NCBI GenBank assembly: GCA_021776015.1
Contig: JAJFGT010000150.1
Span: 1-5,738 of the forward strand
DNA from: Alphaproteobacteria bacterium
GTDB lineage: Bacteria > Pseudomonadota > Alphaproteobacteria > Micavibrionales > Micavibrionaceae
Direction: 5' to 3'
DNA: 5,738 nucleotides
Shown here piece by piece: positions 5,319-5,738 of this stretch (positions are counted from its first letter, which is position 1; each line of letters starts with the position of its first letter). Made by a program: the position numbers and the translations under genes. The notes below the pieces were generated by a model, which saw only the letters and a program-made list of their open reading frames with translations, made no database searches and was not told the DNA's origin.

Positions 5319-5738
5319 ATGTTATTAGCAAAAGAACAGCATGATGCGTTTCCCCAATTTAGAGTGGGGGGTGTGCGATCTATTTGTCATCATTATAATT
5401 TACAGGGTAGAGTTTTAGAAACTCTGCCTCCAGATCAAGACTTAGTTCATGTAAGATCTGAGCAAGACTGGACTGATATGCTCCTTGCAGATAATCAACA
5501 CATTATAGGGGTTCATCATAATGAGAGTGGGGACTTAGTTGCTCATTCCGTAGCTCTTCTCCCTCATGGACAGAACCCTGATGCTGACATGCTTAATATG
5601 AATCTTCCTGCCTCCCCAGAAAAATTAACAACATTAACAACTGTTATGACCGACCCACAGACACGAGGACTAGGGCTGATGGCAAAAATGCTTGAACATT
5701 GGATAGAGGTCGCTGTTGAACGCAATAGGAATCATTTG
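5319..5738 (+). CDS. GNAT-fold acetyltransferase-like protein, N-terminal part (runs off the window)
   Basis: The frame starts at ATG 5319 and is still open at the window end, showing 140 residues. It has the GNAT pattern: TLPPDQ (35-40), HIIGV (61-65), SGDLVAHSVALLP (70-82) and VMTDPQTRGLGLMAKML (109-125), in which QTRGLG fits the acetyl-CoA loop consensus Q/R-x-x-G-x-G/A exactly. Motif B and any C-terminal tail lie outside the window; the acyl acceptor is unknown. It is a paralogue of the divergent gene at 4917: residues 70-140 align without gaps to residues 83-153 of that protein with 20 identities, and 35-65 align to 50-80, whereas the N-termini differ. An in-frame TAG at 5304-5306 limits the start to ATG 5319 or GTG 5313. 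The ribosome binding site is weak (AGAGA, 5305-5309, 9 nt away), in contrast to the consensus promoter upstream. Confidence 0.8.
   Translation, partial: MLLAKEQHDAFPQFRVGGVRSICHHYNLQGRVLETLPPDQDLVHVRSEQDWTDMLLADNQHIIGVHHNESGDLVAHSVALLPHGQNPDADMLNMNLPASPEKLTTLTTVMTDPQTRGLGLMAKMLEHWIEVAVERNRNHL

Overview
The window is AT-rich, densely packed bacterial chromosomal DNA with no rRNA, tRNA, insertion sequence or CRISPR array. Taxonomy is inferred only weakly. The HPPK and DHPS proteins have alphaproteobacterial-looking motifs, and the folK-then-folP order matches the HPPK-DHPS domain order of the fused rickettsial enzyme. A low-GC alphaproteobacterium, perhaps host-associated (Holosporales/Rickettsiales-like or similar), is the best guess, with modest confidence.

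Layout. The left edge (2-157, +) holds the last 51 codons of an unidentified protein with one hydrophobic segment. A short gap with a TATAAT box leads into a two-gene folate unit on the + strand: folK (202-765, GTG start) and folP (752-1576, GTG start chosen over an upstream TTG), overlapping by 14 bp. This unit converges on a minus-strand cluster with only 9 bp between the stop codons. In transcription order (right to left) the cluster is a GNAT-fold acetyltransferase-like protein (4917-4087), an M20D-type metal-dependent amidohydrolase of the hippurate/N-acyl-amino-acid hydrolase type (4044-2845), and ornithine aminotransferase rocD (2782-1586). The gaps are 42 and 62 bp, and each gene has an AAAGGA-type ribosome binding site. 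To the right lies a 401-bp divergent intergenic region (4918-5318), followed by the first 140 codons of a second GNAT gene (+) that runs off the window.

How the genes may work together. FolK and FolP catalyse consecutive steps of dihydropteroate synthesis, and their overlap suggests translational coupling. The amidohydrolase and ornithine aminotransferase could release an amino acid from an N-acyl conjugate and pass ornithine-derived carbon to glutamate semialdehyde, proline and glutamate. The GNAT protein at the head of the cluster has no assignable substrate, so this pathway is a hypothesis.

The most noteworthy part is the divergent region. The two flanking GNAT proteins are paralogues: an ungapped 71-residue block has 20 identities. 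The right-hand gene has a fully consensus sigma-70 promoter (TTGACA-N16-TATAAT). Each gene also carries an 18-bp perfect AT-rich dyad of the form TATAA-N8-TTATA near its start, which may be a shared control element.
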